50,308 bases of DNA from Deltaproteobacteria bacterium HGW-Deltaproteobacteria-8 (GTDB lineage: Bacteria; Desulfobacterota; Desulfovibrionia; Desulfovibrionales; Desulfovibrionaceae). This document shows positions 6,333 to 14,399 of this stretch, piece after piece; position 1 is the stretch's first letter; every line of letters starts with the position of its first letter. The stretch spans positions 1 through 50,308 of the forward strand of contig PHAR01000010.1 in the NCBI GenBank assembly GCA_002840405.1. Direction: 5' to 3'. The notes below the pieces were generated by a model. That model was not told the origin of the DNA, searched no databases, and was given only the letters and a program-made list of their open reading frames with translations. Position numbers and translations under genes: made by a program.

Positions 6333-6893
6333 ATGTCAGACGTAGGATACGTGAGGGTCAGCAGCTTGGACCAGAACACGGACAGGCAGCTTGCAGACAT
6401 TGATCTGGACAAGGAGTTCGAGGATAAGGCGAGTGCTGCTGATACTAAGCGGCCTCAGCTTATCGCTTGCCTGGACTACGTGAGGAGTGGAGACACCCTG
6501 CACGTTCACTCAATCGACCGCCTTGCACGCAACCTACAGGACCTCCTCCGGCTCCTGGAGATGCTCAAGGGTAAGGGTGTAGCCGTCCAGTTCCATAAGG
6601 AGCGGCTGACCTTCTCAGGTGCAGACGACCACTTTGCCACGCTTCAGCTTCACATCATCGGCGCGGTAGCTCAGTTTGAAAGGGCGCTCATCAGGGAACG
6701 TCAACGCGAGGGCATTGCCAAGGCCAAGTCTCAGGGCAAGCACTTGGGTAGGGAGCGGAAGCTCTTGCCTGAGATTGAACGGGCCATGAGGCAAAGGGCT
6801 GAAGCTGGTGAGGAGAAGAAGGCCCTGGCGATTGAGTTTGGGGTAAGTCGACAGACCTTGTACCGTGTTCTGAGTAGAGAACCGAAGGGCTAG
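6333..6893 (+). CDS. Serine resolvase/invertase, Tn3-resolvase type, copy 2
   Basis: 186 residues. Ser10 lies in GYVRVSSLDQ, followed by HSIDRLARNLQDLL, the E helix (GAVAQFERALIRERQREG) and the terminal helix-turn-helix (KKALAIEFGVSRQTLYRVL). All catalytic residues seen in copy 1 are kept; 46 of 186 positions differ, concentrated at residues 21-30 and 141-156, so the pair is an old duplication or two related acquisitions rather than a recent copy. GGGAGG six bases before the ATG fixes the start. The divergent arrangement with an inverted res-like region is unusual, because resolvase genes normally come singly. Confidence 0.93.
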   Translation: MSDVGYVRVSSLDQNTDRQLADIDLDKEFEDKASAADTKRPQLIACLDYVRSGDTLHVHSIDRLARNLQDLLRLLEMLKGKGVAVQFHKERLTFSGADDHFATLQLHIIGAVAQFERALIRERQREGIAKAKSQGKHLGRERKLLPEIERAMRQRAEAGEEKKALAIEFGVSRQTLYRVLSREPKG

Positions 6894-7115
6894 AAGCTGT
6901 CTTGCCTGTATGAGTCATTCATAAAAGACAGTAGGAGCATCATCGGTAGATGATATTGCAAAGTATACGATGATGAGTTGGTACCTCTCTGCCATTTTTC
7001 ATATTGTGTCACTTGAGCTTGTACAAGTGAAAGCGAGTATTTGTCTTGCTTAATGCTCAATATATGTTATGCCTGTCTCCTTACCAACATTTCAACAGAT
7101 GTAAGGATGGTCTGC

Positions 7116-7349
7116 ATGGCATATCTGGCATATGGAGCGGTTGAGTTTGACGTTACCCCCGACAAGTGGGTGTCTTTGCGTATCCCAACACCTGACGGAC
7201 CTAACGAGAGTAAGACCATCTTCTGCCCTTGGGAAGAGTTGACCGCTGAACAGCAAGGTCGATTCCTAATGATGCACGATACCCTTGCTGACATGACCAC
7301 TTTGTTCGATGATGTGTTTACAGGCCCAAAGCCTGGGGAATACTGGTAG
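7116..7349 (+). CDS. Small hypothetical protein in low-GC spacer
   Basis: 77 residues from MAYLAYGAVEFDVTPDKWVS. AAGGA eight bases before this ATG favours it; ATG at 7107 and a start at 7041 are alternatives with poorer sites. The protein is acidic (CPWEELTAEQQGRF, DTLADMTTLFDDVFTG) with one Cys and several aromatic residues; no transmembrane segment, no family recognised. The 222-base spacer before it (6894-7115) is AT-rich with no further gene. It sits between resolvase copy 2 and the large integrase, so it is island cargo. Confidence 0.5.
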   Translation: MAYLAYGAVEFDVTPDKWVSLRIPTPDGPNESKTIFCPWEELTAEQQGRFLMMHDTLADMTTLFDDVFTGPKPGEYW

Positions 7350-7360
7350 TACGCTCTGTT

Positions 7361-7453
7361 TCTCCCCAGGATGCCTTGTGGGGTGCCTTCGCGTTCCAGG
7401 CAGCACCTGTGTCAGATTGGGCGCAAGGTTGATCCTGGGGCATCCTGGGGAGA
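7361..7453. repeat. Perfect 15-bp inverted repeat next to the integrase 3' end
   Basis: TCTCCCCAGGATGCC at 7361-7375 and its exact reverse complement at 7439-7453 are 63 bases apart. Further CCTGGGG copies lie at 7332-7338 and 7433-7439. The arms end 14 bases before the minus-strand integrase stop codon. They could bind the integrase, form an mRNA 3' structure for both converging genes, or be remnants of an insertion. Confidence 0.7.
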
Positions 7454-7467
7454 CTCATGCCGATGCT

Positions 7468-9279
7468 CTAGCCTTCCACCCTGGCAAACTTTGACTTTAG
7501 CAAATGGTCGAGTGGAATGGTCTGATGGAAGTCAGCCCTGGAAACCACTTCATCAAACGCTAGGGAAACAAAGGTTCGACCTTTGCCATACGTGCCGAGC
7601 GTCATTGATGTGAATGAGTGTCCCACTACCCGCTGAAGCAGAGACTCGTTCATGTCCTTCCTCTTCAGCATGTCGTTGATGAAAGTATGCCTGAACGAAT
7701 GGAAGACCTTGCCGGGTTCACCTGGGGCAGCTTCCACGCCACAGCTTTGACGGTAGCCTTGTGAAACGCCATTCCCGTTGAACCAGCGGGAGACATCCTG
7801 ACCATACCCGTCACGGCGCAAGGTAAGTTCGGGGAAGAGTCGTACTTCACCCTTGGCCTGAAGTTCCTGAGCATATCTCACCAAACCTAGCTCCAGCATG
7901 AATGGATGGACAGGCACCAGACGGGCTGCGTTCTTGGTCTTCAGCTTCTTGTCGAGCTTGCCGTTGATGTCGAACACCAAGATTCCATCCTCCTCGCGAA
8001 GGTCATCAAGGTACAACTGGGCAAGTTCGTTCTGGCGCGCACCTGTGAACAGGGCCAGGAGCGGGGTCCAAAATTGGTAAGGATGCTTGAAGGTGTCTGA
8101 GCTGTAGTCTGGTGAGTGGAATAGGGCGTGAAGGTCTTCTTTGCTGAAGGTATCGCGGTGTTCATCATCACGCTTGGGCTGTTCCACTTGCATGTCGGCG
8201 GCAGGGTTGAAGGATATGTAGCCATTCTTCACGGCGTAGGCCAGCACGGTGCTCACCCTGTTCAAGTTCTTGTTGATGGTGGCAATGCCCATGACCTTGG
8301 GAATCTGGCCTTGGTCTGCCAGCGCGAGAAGTTCATGGATGGTCTTGTCTCTGTACTGCGGAGACTTCTCCATGTTGGCCGGGAGCTTCTGGAGTGCTGC
8401 TTTATACTCGCGCATGAGTTTGAAGGTGATGTCCTCCACCACGATGCCTTGACCAGCCCAGGTCAGGAAGAGGCGGTAGCAAGCCAAGTTCTCCTGCTCG
8501 GTCTTGGGAGTCCACTTCCCGGCGCTCTTCTTCTCGGTGGAATATTCAGAGGTAACTTGCTTAAGTGGAGTCTTTTCCGTGTGAAGGGCTGAGTGGGGCG
8601 GCTGTGGCTGAGGAGGAGCAACTAAGGATATTGAGTCGGTGGGTACATCCACCATGCTCACAGCCTCGGTTATGACCTGACTATTTTTCCTGCCGTAATC
8701 GCCTTTGTGGCGTTCTATCCAGACCTCGGACAGGAGCTTGGATGCCTTCAGCAGTTCCATGCAGAGCTTGTTATAGTCCTCGGTCCCTGGCTCTAAGGTG
8801 ATACCCGCCGCTGAGAGCGCTCTGTCCGCTACCTTTGCTACTCGGCGAAAGTCTCTGGTGGCTATCTCCACTTCCTCCTCACCCTTGGTCACTTGGAGAT
8901 GGTCAAGCTCAGCGAACCAAACATCCTCGGTAACAGAACGACTCAGGACATCGGACTCCCAGTTGTGGAGGCAGTCAGCTACAAAGTCTCGGATGAGCCC
9001 TTGGAGCTGCTCTGGGGTGTTTCCTTGCATGTGTGTGGAGCCTCCTGCGGCCTTCCTGATGAGTTCTTGAACATAAGCTGCTATGATCCTAGCCCTATAC
9101 TTGGCCTCGGACAAGCTCCCTGTGTGGAGAGTGTAGCGAAGCTCAGTGCGGCCTAGGACGGGTCTGAGGGCCACAGGAATGACCATGCGGAAGCAGTAGG
9201 AATGTGGTTGGCGGATGACGTAGGATGGTGACTTGGAGCTAGAATACAACATCTCCCTGGCCCACTTTGTGTAGAACAT
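7468..9279 (-). CDS. Large tyrosine recombinase (603 aa) beside ssrA
   Basis: 603 residues, longer than the usual 380 to 420. The N-terminus (RQPHSYCFRMVIPVALRPVL then ELRYTLHTGSLSEAKYRAR) is typical of the long DUF6538-type integrases. A core-binding domain lies near residues 255 to 370 and the catalytic domain at 390 to 580: Arg in FTGARQNELAQL, HSFRHTF, His in VVGHSF and Tyr in LGTYGKG. Residues 210 to 255 are a Pro/Ser-rich linker. The start is uncertain: no good binding site precedes 9279, and the internal ATG at 9252 has a purine run immediately next to it. The gene begins 56 bases from the 3' end of the tmRNA gene, the expected position for an element integrated into ssrA. Confidence 0.92.
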   Translation of the reverse strand: MFYTKWAREMLYSSSKSPSYVIRQPHSYCFRMVIPVALRPVLGRTELRYTLHTGSLSEAKYRARIIAAYVQELIRKAAGGSTHMQGNTPEQLQGLIRDFVADCLHNWESDVLSRSVTEDVWFAELDHLQVTKGEEEVEIATRDFRRVAKVADRALSAAGITLEPGTEDYNKLCMELLKASKLLSEVWIERHKGDYGRKNSQVITEAVSMVDVPTDSISLVAPPQPQPPHSALHTEKTPLKQVTSEYSTEKKSAGKWTPKTEQENLACYRLFLTWAGQGIVVEDITFKLMREYKAALQKLPANMEKSPQYRDKTIHELLALADQGQIPKVMGIATINKNLNRVSTVLAYAVKNGYISFNPAADMQVEQPKRDDEHRDTFSKEDLHALFHSPDYSSDTFKHPYQFWTPLLALFTGARQNELAQLYLDDLREEDGILVFDINGKLDKKLKTKNAARLVPVHPFMLELGLVRYAQELQAKGEVRLFPELTLRRDGYGQDVSRWFNGNGVSQGYRQSCGVEAAPGEPGKVFHSFRHTFINDMLKRKDMNESLLQRVVGHSFTSMTLGTYGKGRTFVSLAFDEVVSRADFHQTIPLDHLLKSKFARVEG

Positions 9280-9335
9280 GTGGTGAACCAGGGAGATGGT
9301 GGGGTTCAGCTGCTAACTAGCTGATATAGTTGGAC

Positions 9336-9690
9336 TGGTGGAGGCGGAGGGAATCGAACCCTCGTCCGAGAACGCTTTGCTCGAGGTATCTACAGGTTTA
9401 GTCCGGGTTTGATTCTCGTCGCCATGCGTGCCCCCGAACAGGTATCATGTCGACATGTCCGCCTTGTGCCGCGTGCATACGGCGGACGCCATCTGCACGC
9501 CGACCCGATGGGGTTTGTCGATCCTACAGACGTATCGGGCGTCAGTTAGAAGGATCGTGACTGGTTATTAAGCAGCCAGAGCGTATTCGTAGTCGTTGGC
9601 ACTTGAGTGCTTGCCGCTTTTTACGAGGCCAGCGGCGCCTCGACCTGCAACCTCGGCATCGACTGTCCCCGTCGAAACCGGTGCGCCCCC
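9336..9690 (-). ncRNA. ssrA: tmRNA (trans-translation RNA)
   Basis: The minus strand starts GGGGGCGCACCGGTTTCGAC, the conserved tmRNA 5' end, and finishes with the T-arm GGTTCGATTCC, then CGCCTCCACCA. The ends pair as a seven-base acceptor stem with one G-T. The tag reading frame runs 9600 to 9571, encoding ANDYEYALAA, followed by tandem TAA stops from 9570; the ALAA end is the usual proteolysis signal. Length 355 nt is normal. The molecule frees stalled ribosomes together with SmpB. The 3' end is intact although an integrase gene abuts it, as expected when the element restores the gene on insertion. Confidence 0.97.
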
Positions 9691-9744
9691 ATTTCAAAGA
9701 ACGTCTTTTGAAAAGATAAGCCTTTAAGCCAGGAAGGCAAGCTC

Positions 9745-9776
9745 CAAAAACAAAACCGCGCCCGAAAGGCGCGGTG
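9745..9776 (-). terminator. Rho-independent terminator after tRNA-Met
   Basis: On the minus strand ACCGCGCC and GGCGCGGT pair around a short loop and are followed by TTTGTTTTT. It separates the tRNA transcript from ssrA, which must have its own promoter in 9691-9745. Confidence 0.85.
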
Positions 9777-9786
9777 TTTTGTCTTG

Positions 9787-9863
9787 TGGTAGCGAGGGAG
9801 GGAATTGAACCCCCGACACTGCGGATATGAGCCGCATGCTCTGACCGACTGAGCTACCTCGCC
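9787..9863 (-). tRNA. tRNA-Met (anticodon CAT)
   Basis: 77 nt beginning GGCGAGGTAGCTCAGTCGGT and ending with an encoded CCA. The anticodon stem TGCGG/CCGCA encloses the loop CTCATAT; the T-arm is GGGGGTTCAATTCCC. The acceptor stem is seven pairs including a G-T at position 1. The anticodon stem lacks the three G-C pairs of initiator tRNA, so elongator Met is likelier; an Ile tRNA with modified CAT cannot be excluded by eye. Confidence 0.9.
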
Positions 9864-9999
9864 ACATTTCCCTCAACGGGAAGGGCCTTATAGCTATTCT
9901 CCAAACGCTTGGCAAGGGGGTACGGGACGTCTTTTGGGGATGCTTCATTCTTTTCCCTCGTCGCTGGGCATAACCTCTGCGTTGCCAGATGTGCCGGGC

Positions 10000-10015
10000 T
10001 GGTGTACGTTTTGCA
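10000..10015 (+). promoter_or_regulatory. Weak sigma-54-like -24/-12 site
   Basis: TGGTGTACGTTTTGCA has GG and GC ten bases apart and the TTGCA half of the sigma-54 consensus, 36 bases before the start codon at 10052. The -24 half is poor, so this is a weak candidate. Confidence 0.2.
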
Positions 10016-10051
10016 TGTCAACGCCATGTGTTGGCAAAATAAGGAGAGGAC

Positions 10052-10243
10052 ATGACGACAGTGATTCCCCAGAACGAGCTCACCAAGCGCGCCATTGCCT
10101 GGGTCTGCGAGCAGCAGATCGACACGGGCAACCCAGGCGCACGGCGAAAGGCCATCGAGGAGGCCGCCAGGCGTTTCAACCTTGGCCCACTGGAAGAGGA
10201 ATTCCTCGAGCGTTTTTTTAAAGGCGATGCAGCAAACGGATAA
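10052..10243 (+). CDS. Small conserved-looking protein upstream of lptF
   Basis: 63 residues, MTTVIPQNELTKRAIAWVCE to FFKGDAANG, strongly helical and charged. AAGGAGAGG just before the ATG is a strong binding site. No family is recognised. The gene ends 5 bases before lptF and probably shares its transcript. The composition (one Cys, no signal or membrane segment) points to a small cytoplasmic protein. Any link to lipopolysaccharide transport is inferred only from position. Confidence 0.75.
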   Translation: MTTVIPQNELTKRAIAWVCEQQIDTGNPGARRKAIEEAARRFNLGPLEEEFLERFFKGDAANG

Positions 10244-10248
10244 AATCG

Positions 10249-11412
10249 TTGAAGATCGTCCACAGCCAAATATTCAAGGAACATCTCTCGCTGTTCATGC
10301 TGATCGGTTCCTGTCTGCTGGGTCTCATCCTGGTTGGCCGGATGCTCCAGTTGCGCGAGATGCTCCTCTCCCAGAACCTGGGGCTCTTTGACGTCCTGCG
10401 TCTGTTCTTTTATCTGAGCCCCGTGTTCCTGCTCCTGCTCACCCCCATAGCTTGCATGCTGAGCATCTTCCTCACTTTTCTGCGCATGAGCGCGGACCGT
10501 GAACTCACTGCGCTCAAGGCCAGCGGGATCAGCCTGTACCAACTCCTGTTCGCGCCCCTGGTCTTTGGCTCGCTGTGCACGCTCTTCAGCCTGTACATCG
10601 GCCTGTTCGGGCTGTCTTGGGGCATGGAGCAGTTCAAGCACTCCCTGCTCGAATTCGCCCGGACCAAGACCAAGCTTTCCCTGCAATCAGGCGTTTTTAA
10701 TCAAGAGTTTCCTGGCCTGACCATCTATGCCCAGAAGGTCAACCTTGAGACGGGAGACATACAGTTCGTCTTTGTGCAGGACAAGACCAACAAGGGCTTC
10801 ACCACCACGGTCATTGCGCCCGAGGGCACAGTCACCACGGATTCGGAGAAGGAGCAGATCAAGGTCGTGTTCAAGAACGGCCGCATCTTCCGGCGCGTGG
10901 GCGAGACCCTGGACGTGCTGCATTTCGGCAGCTACGCCGTGCGTCTGCCCTTGGGGAACATGCTGCGCAGCATGGGCTTTGAGCGCACCTCGCCGAAGGA
11001 GCTCTCCTTTGCCAAGCTTTTGGCCTACGACTCCGACCCGGAGCTGATGAAGGAGTTCGACCAGACGCATCAGCTCAAGATCAAGGTGGAGATCCAGAAG
11101 CGCCTGGCCCTGCCTCTGGCCTGCCTGATTCTCGGCTTGTTCTCCGTACCCGTGGCCTGCGTGTTTCAGGCCTTCAAGCAGCAGCACGGCATCGTCCTGG
11201 CCATGGCGGTTTTCCTGGTCTACTATTCGTTGCTCTCCGTGGGCGAAAGCCTGGGCGAATCGAAGCTCCTTCCGCCCTATATCGGCGTCTGGGTGCCCAA
11301 CCTGCTGTTCCTGGGAGCTGGTCTGTTGTTCTTGCGCCAGGCCGTGCGCGAGCGCGTGCCCTCCGGCGTGGTCTGGGTGCTCCAGAAACTGCGTGCCCGG
11401 AGCGCGGCATGA
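10249..11412 (+). CDS. lptF: LPS export permease LptF (YjgP/YjgQ family)
   Basis: 387 residues. Three N-terminal membrane helices (LFMLIGSCLLGLILVGRML, FDVLRLFFYLSPVFLLLLTP, LYQLLFAPLVFGSLCTLFSL), a periplasmic beta-jellyroll region at about 130 to 275 and three C-terminal helices match LptF/LptG permeases. With LptG and the ATPase LptB it forms the inner-membrane exporter that extracts lipopolysaccharide and feeds the LptC/A/D bridge. The start codon is TTG at 10249, six bases after the preceding stop. The ATGA overlap with the next gene shows coupling. LptF rather than LptG is assigned from order; the two are paralogues. Confidence 0.9.
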   Translation: MKIVHSQIFKEHLSLFMLIGSCLLGLILVGRMLQLREMLLSQNLGLFDVLRLFFYLSPVFLLLLTPIACMLSIFLTFLRMSADRELTALKASGISLYQLLFAPLVFGSLCTLFSLYIGLFGLSWGMEQFKHSLLEFARTKTKLSLQSGVFNQEFPGLTIYAQKVNLETGDIQFVFVQDKTNKGFTTTVIAPEGTVTTDSEKEQIKVVFKNGRIFRRVGETLDVLHFGSYAVRLPLGNMLRSMGFERTSPKELSFAKLLAYDSDPELMKEFDQTHQLKIKVEIQKRLALPLACLILGLFSVPVACVFQAFKQQHGIVLAMAVFLVYYSLLSVGESLGESKLLPPYIGVWVPNLLFLGAGLLFLRQAVRERVPSGVVWVLQKLRARSAA

Positions 11413-12566
11413 GGCTGCCCAGCTTTCGCCTGAGCGCTCTGGGGGCCTACGTGGTCCGCCAGAATCTGTTCCTCATGGCTACCTGCCTGGGGGCGGGAAC
11501 CTTCATCTATCTCTTGACCGACCTCTCCGATCGCCTCGATCGTTTTCTCGACGCGGGCCTTGGCGTCCGCCAGATCCTCATCTACTTTGCCGTGAAGATA
11601 CCGCTGATCTTCGCTCAGATCCTGCCTGCGGTCTTCCTCTTGGCCGTGGTCCTGCAGATCGGACTCATGGTGCGCAGCCGGGAGATGATGGCCCTGCGGG
11701 CGGGCGGAGTGGCCATCAGCTGGTTTTTGCGCTTTTTTCTCGTGTACGCCCTTGTCTGGAGCGCCGGGCAGCTGGTGTTCTCGCAATTCATCGCCTCCTA
11801 TGGCGAGCAGGAGGCCACCCGCATCTGGCGCGAGGAGGTGCGCAAGCGCCAGCTCGACAAGCGCGTGCTGAAGAATCTCTGGTTCCGCGAGGGGGCGTAC
11901 ATAGTCCATGCCGGCGAGGCCCAACCCACCCAGAGCCGCGTCAATGACGTGACGGTGTACGAGTTTGACCGCGACACCAACCGGCTTTCGCGCATCATGA
12001 CGGCCAAAAAGGGCCTTGTGGACGAGCACGGCTGGGGGTTGCTCGACGTCTGGGAGATCGAGACCGCTGATTTCGCGTCCATGAAGCTCTTGACGCACTT
12101 CATCCCGCTTAGGCAGGACATGCGCGGCTTTTTGTCCGCGGACAGCGGCGACAGGGCCGATCTCCCTCTGTGGCGGCTGGGGCAAATCATCGAGGAGCTG
12201 CGGGAATCCGGGTCCAACGTGGAGCGCCTGCGCACGGCCTGGCACGGCAAGTGGTCCTACGCCTTCTCCATGGTCACCATGGCGCTCTTGGCCCTGGCCA
12301 TGTGCACCATCTTTGAGAATCTGTACGTGAACCTCGTGCTGAGCCTGCTTTTGATCTTCGGCTACTACGCGCTCTATGTCATGGGCATCACCACGGGCCA
12401 GAAAGGGCTCGTGCCGCCTGTCTTGGGGGCCTGGCTTGCCAACATGCTGTTCAGCGGCGTGGCCCTGTCCAGGTTGACCTGGGTGTCGGTGCCCTGGCTG
12501 GGCATCCGGGCGCACCGCCTGAGCACGCGCATGCAGCGGATGTTTCAGCGTGAGGAAGAGGACTAG
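11409..12566 (+). CDS. lptG: LPS export permease LptG (YjgP/YjgQ family)
   Basis: 385 residues with the same six-helix layout as its neighbour: FLMATCLGAGTFIYLLTDLS, LIFAQILPAVFLLAVVLQIG and FLRFFLVYALVWSAGQLVFS at the N-terminus, a periplasmic domain around 110 to 270, and three C-terminal helices (FSMVTMALLALAMCTIF, LVLSLLLIFGYYALYVM). RSREMMALRAGGVAISWFL is the coupling-helix region that contacts LptB in this family. It overlaps lptF by four bases. lptB is not in this window, so the complex must draw it from elsewhere. Confidence 0.9.
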   Translation: MRLPSFRLSALGAYVVRQNLFLMATCLGAGTFIYLLTDLSDRLDRFLDAGLGVRQILIYFAVKIPLIFAQILPAVFLLAVVLQIGLMVRSREMMALRAGGVAISWFLRFFLVYALVWSAGQLVFSQFIASYGEQEATRIWREEVRKRQLDKRVLKNLWFREGAYIVHAGEAQPTQSRVNDVTVYEFDRDTNRLSRIMTAKKGLVDEHGWGLLDVWEIETADFASMKLLTHFIPLRQDMRGFLSADSGDRADLPLWRLGQIIEELRESGSNVERLRTAWHGKWSYAFSMVTMALLALAMCTIFENLYVNLVLSLLLIFGYYALYVMGITTGQKGLVPPVLGAWLANMLFSGVALSRLTWVSVPWLGIRAHRLSTRMQRMFQREEED

Positions 12567-12594
12567 GCGTCCGGTTTGCCGTTGGCCTGGGGTA

Positions 12595-13200
12595 TCAGGT
12601 CTGGGCCTCGGTCTGAACCGGCTGGGCGGCCAGACTGTCCAGGGCGGCCCACAAGGCATCGCGGCCATGGCCGCTGACGCTGGAGAAGCAGATGGGCGTG
12701 GCCATGCCGCCGAGCAGGTCGCGCCATTCGCGCTGACGAGCCGAGGCTTCGCGCTGTTTCACCTTGTCACACTTGGTCAGCACGGGCAGGATGCGGATGT
12801 TCGCGTGGCGCAGCCAGGCCACCAGCTCCAGGTCGCTCTTCTGCGGCGGCACGCGCACATCGATGAGCAGGGCCACGGCCTTGAGCCCCGGGCTCTTGGT
12901 CAGGAACTGCTCGATGAGCTGGCCCCACTTTGCGCGCTCGGACTGGGAGCGCCGGGCGTAGCCGTAGCCGGGCAGGTCAACGAGGGTGTAGCCGCCGGGC
13001 TCGATCTTGTAGAAGTTGACGCTCTGGGTCTTGCCCGGGGTGGAACTGGTCTTGGCCAGGCCCTTGCGCTGCGCCAGGCAGTTGATGAGCGAGGACTTGC
13101 CCACGTTGGAGCGCCCGGCCATGGCCACCTGCGGCTCTTCGGTCGGCAGGAGCTGGGAGAGTTCGTACGCTGTTTTGACTAAGTCGAAAGTTCGATTCAT
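12595..13200 (-). CDS. engB: Ribosome biogenesis GTPase EngB (YihA/YsxC)
   Basis: 201 residues, the family length. The G motifs are all present: G1 GRSNVGKSS, G2 TSSTPGKTQ, G3 DLPGYGYA, G4 TKCDK and G5 SSVSG. EngB is an essential GTPase in assembly of the large ribosomal subunit. It converges with lptG across 28 bases and diverges from aroQ. No strong binding site precedes the ATG at 13200, although the N-terminus MNRTFDLVKTAYELSQLLP fits the family. Confidence 0.95.
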   Translation of the reverse strand: MNRTFDLVKTAYELSQLLPTEEPQVAMAGRSNVGKSSLINCLAQRKGLAKTSSTPGKTQSVNFYKIEPGGYTLVDLPGYGYARRSQSERAKWGQLIEQFLTKSPGLKAVALLIDVRVPPQKSDLELVAWLRHANIRILPVLTKCDKVKQREASARQREWRDLLGGMATPICFSSVSGHGRDALWAALDSLAAQPVQTEAQT

Positions 13201-13298
13201 AATACTCCGTGCCGGGACATGTGCCCGGTGCGACGTAGATGGTGGCTTTTTCGGCCCGCGTCAAGCGGGCAGACACCCTAAAACCTCAGGCGGCAGTC

Positions 13299-13772
13299 AT
13301 GAAGACACGCAAATATCTGGTCCTGAACGGCCCCAACCTCGGCCACATCGGCACCCGCCAGCCGGAGATATATGGCACCCAGGGCCTGGACGGCCTGCCT
13401 GAACTGCTCAAGCAGCTCATGGGCGAGGCGGCGGACGGCATAGAGCTTTTGTTCCACCAGTCGAATTTTGAGGGCAACCTCATCGACCGCCTGGAGAAGG
13501 CCAAACGCGAGGGGCTGGACGGCGTGGCCTTCAATGCCGGGGCGCTGACCCACACCAGCCTGGCCATCGCCGATTGCCTGGCCTGGATCGGCGTGCCCTG
13601 CGTTGAGGTGCACCTTTCGAACATCTTCGCCCGCACGGACGAGCCCTTGCGCCAGCAGAGCCTCATGGGGAAATCGTGCATAGGAGTTGTTGCCGGTTTC
13701 GGCATTCTCGGGTATGCGTTGGCGGTCCTGGCTCTGGAACGGCGCAATGTCGAGGGCAGGGATAAAAAATAA
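13299..13772 (+). CDS. aroQ: Type II 3-dehydroquinate dehydratase
   Basis: 157 residues from MKTRKYLVLNGPNLGHIGTR. The enzyme converts 3-dehydroquinate to 3-dehydroshikimate in the shikimate pathway. Visible motifs are NGPNL, the catalytic Tyr loop GTRQPEIYG, HQSNFEGNLID, FNAGALTHTSLAIAD and the base-supplying His in EVHLSNIFAR. The usual NLNLLG reads NLGHIG here, a modest variation. I chose the ATG at 13299 since the 20 residues upstream in frame do not resemble the family. It precedes efp by 60 bases, an arrangement common in several phyla. Confidence 0.93.
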   Translation: MKTRKYLVLNGPNLGHIGTRQPEIYGTQGLDGLPELLKQLMGEAADGIELLFHQSNFEGNLIDRLEKAKREGLDGVAFNAGALTHTSLAIADCLAWIGVPCVEVHLSNIFARTDEPLRQQSLMGKSCIGVVAGFGILGYALAVLALERRNVEGRDKK

Positions 13773-13832
13773 TGAGGCGTGGCAATGAGTTGCCAGCAAT
13801 GAGTGCCCCGCCATGCATGTACCGGAGGTTGA

Positions 13833-14396
13833 ATGTATTCCACGTCTGATTTCCGTCGCGGTCTGAAGATCGAGATGGACGGCAAGCCTTATGAAATCGT
13901 TGATTTTCAGCATGTGAAGCCTGGCAAGGGCGGCGCCTTTGTGCGCACCAAGCTCAAGCACATCCTCAACGGCCGTGTTGTGGACCAGACCTTCCGCTCC
14001 GGCGAGAAGGTCGACAAGCCCGACATCGGCATGCAGGACATGCAGTACTTGTACAAAGAGGGCGACGACTTCGTGTTTATGGACATGGAGTCCTACGAGC
14101 AGAAGCACATCCCGGCCACCCAGGTGGGCGAGAAGGGCGGCTACATCAAGGAAGGCGAGACCCTGAAGGTGCTGCTGTACAACGGCGAGCTCTTCGACAT
14201 GGAGCTTCCCGCGTCCGTGGTGCTGGAGATCATCGAAACCGAGCCCGGCGTGCAGGGCGACCGCGTGACCAACGCCAACAAGCCCGCCAAGATGGAAACC
14301 GGCATCATGGTCAATGTGCCGCTGTTCATCGCCCAGGGCGAACGCATCAAGGTCGACACCCGCACCGGCACGTACATCAGCCGCGACCGGGATTAG
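13833..14396 (+). CDS. efp: Translation elongation factor P
   Basis: 187 residues. The KOW-like domain I carries the loop with Lys32 in KPGKGGA, the residue that is modified in many bacteria; domains II and III follow, ending in the family motif [16 protein letters not shown] relieves ribosome stalling at polyproline runs, and this window encodes such runs in CheA and FtsK. GGAGG four bases upstream supports the ATG. ftsK starts four bases after the stop codon, so the genes are co-transcribed. The modification enzyme cannot be told from this window. Confidence 0.97.
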   Translation: MYSTSDFRRGLKIEMDGKPYEIVDFQHVKPGKGGAFVRTKLKHILNGRVVDQTFRSGEKVDKPDIGMQDMQYLYKEGDDFVFMDMESYEQKHIPATQVGEKGGYIKEGETLKVLLYNGELFDMELPASVVLEIIETEPGVQGDRVTNANKPAKMETGIMVNVPLFIAQGERIKVDTRTGTYISRDRD

Positions 14397-14399
14397 CAG

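Noticed and set aside
11277-12668. 463-codon minus-strand frame antisense to lptG
   Set aside because: Pro/His/Gln-rich shadow; lptG has membrane helices and coupling with lptF.
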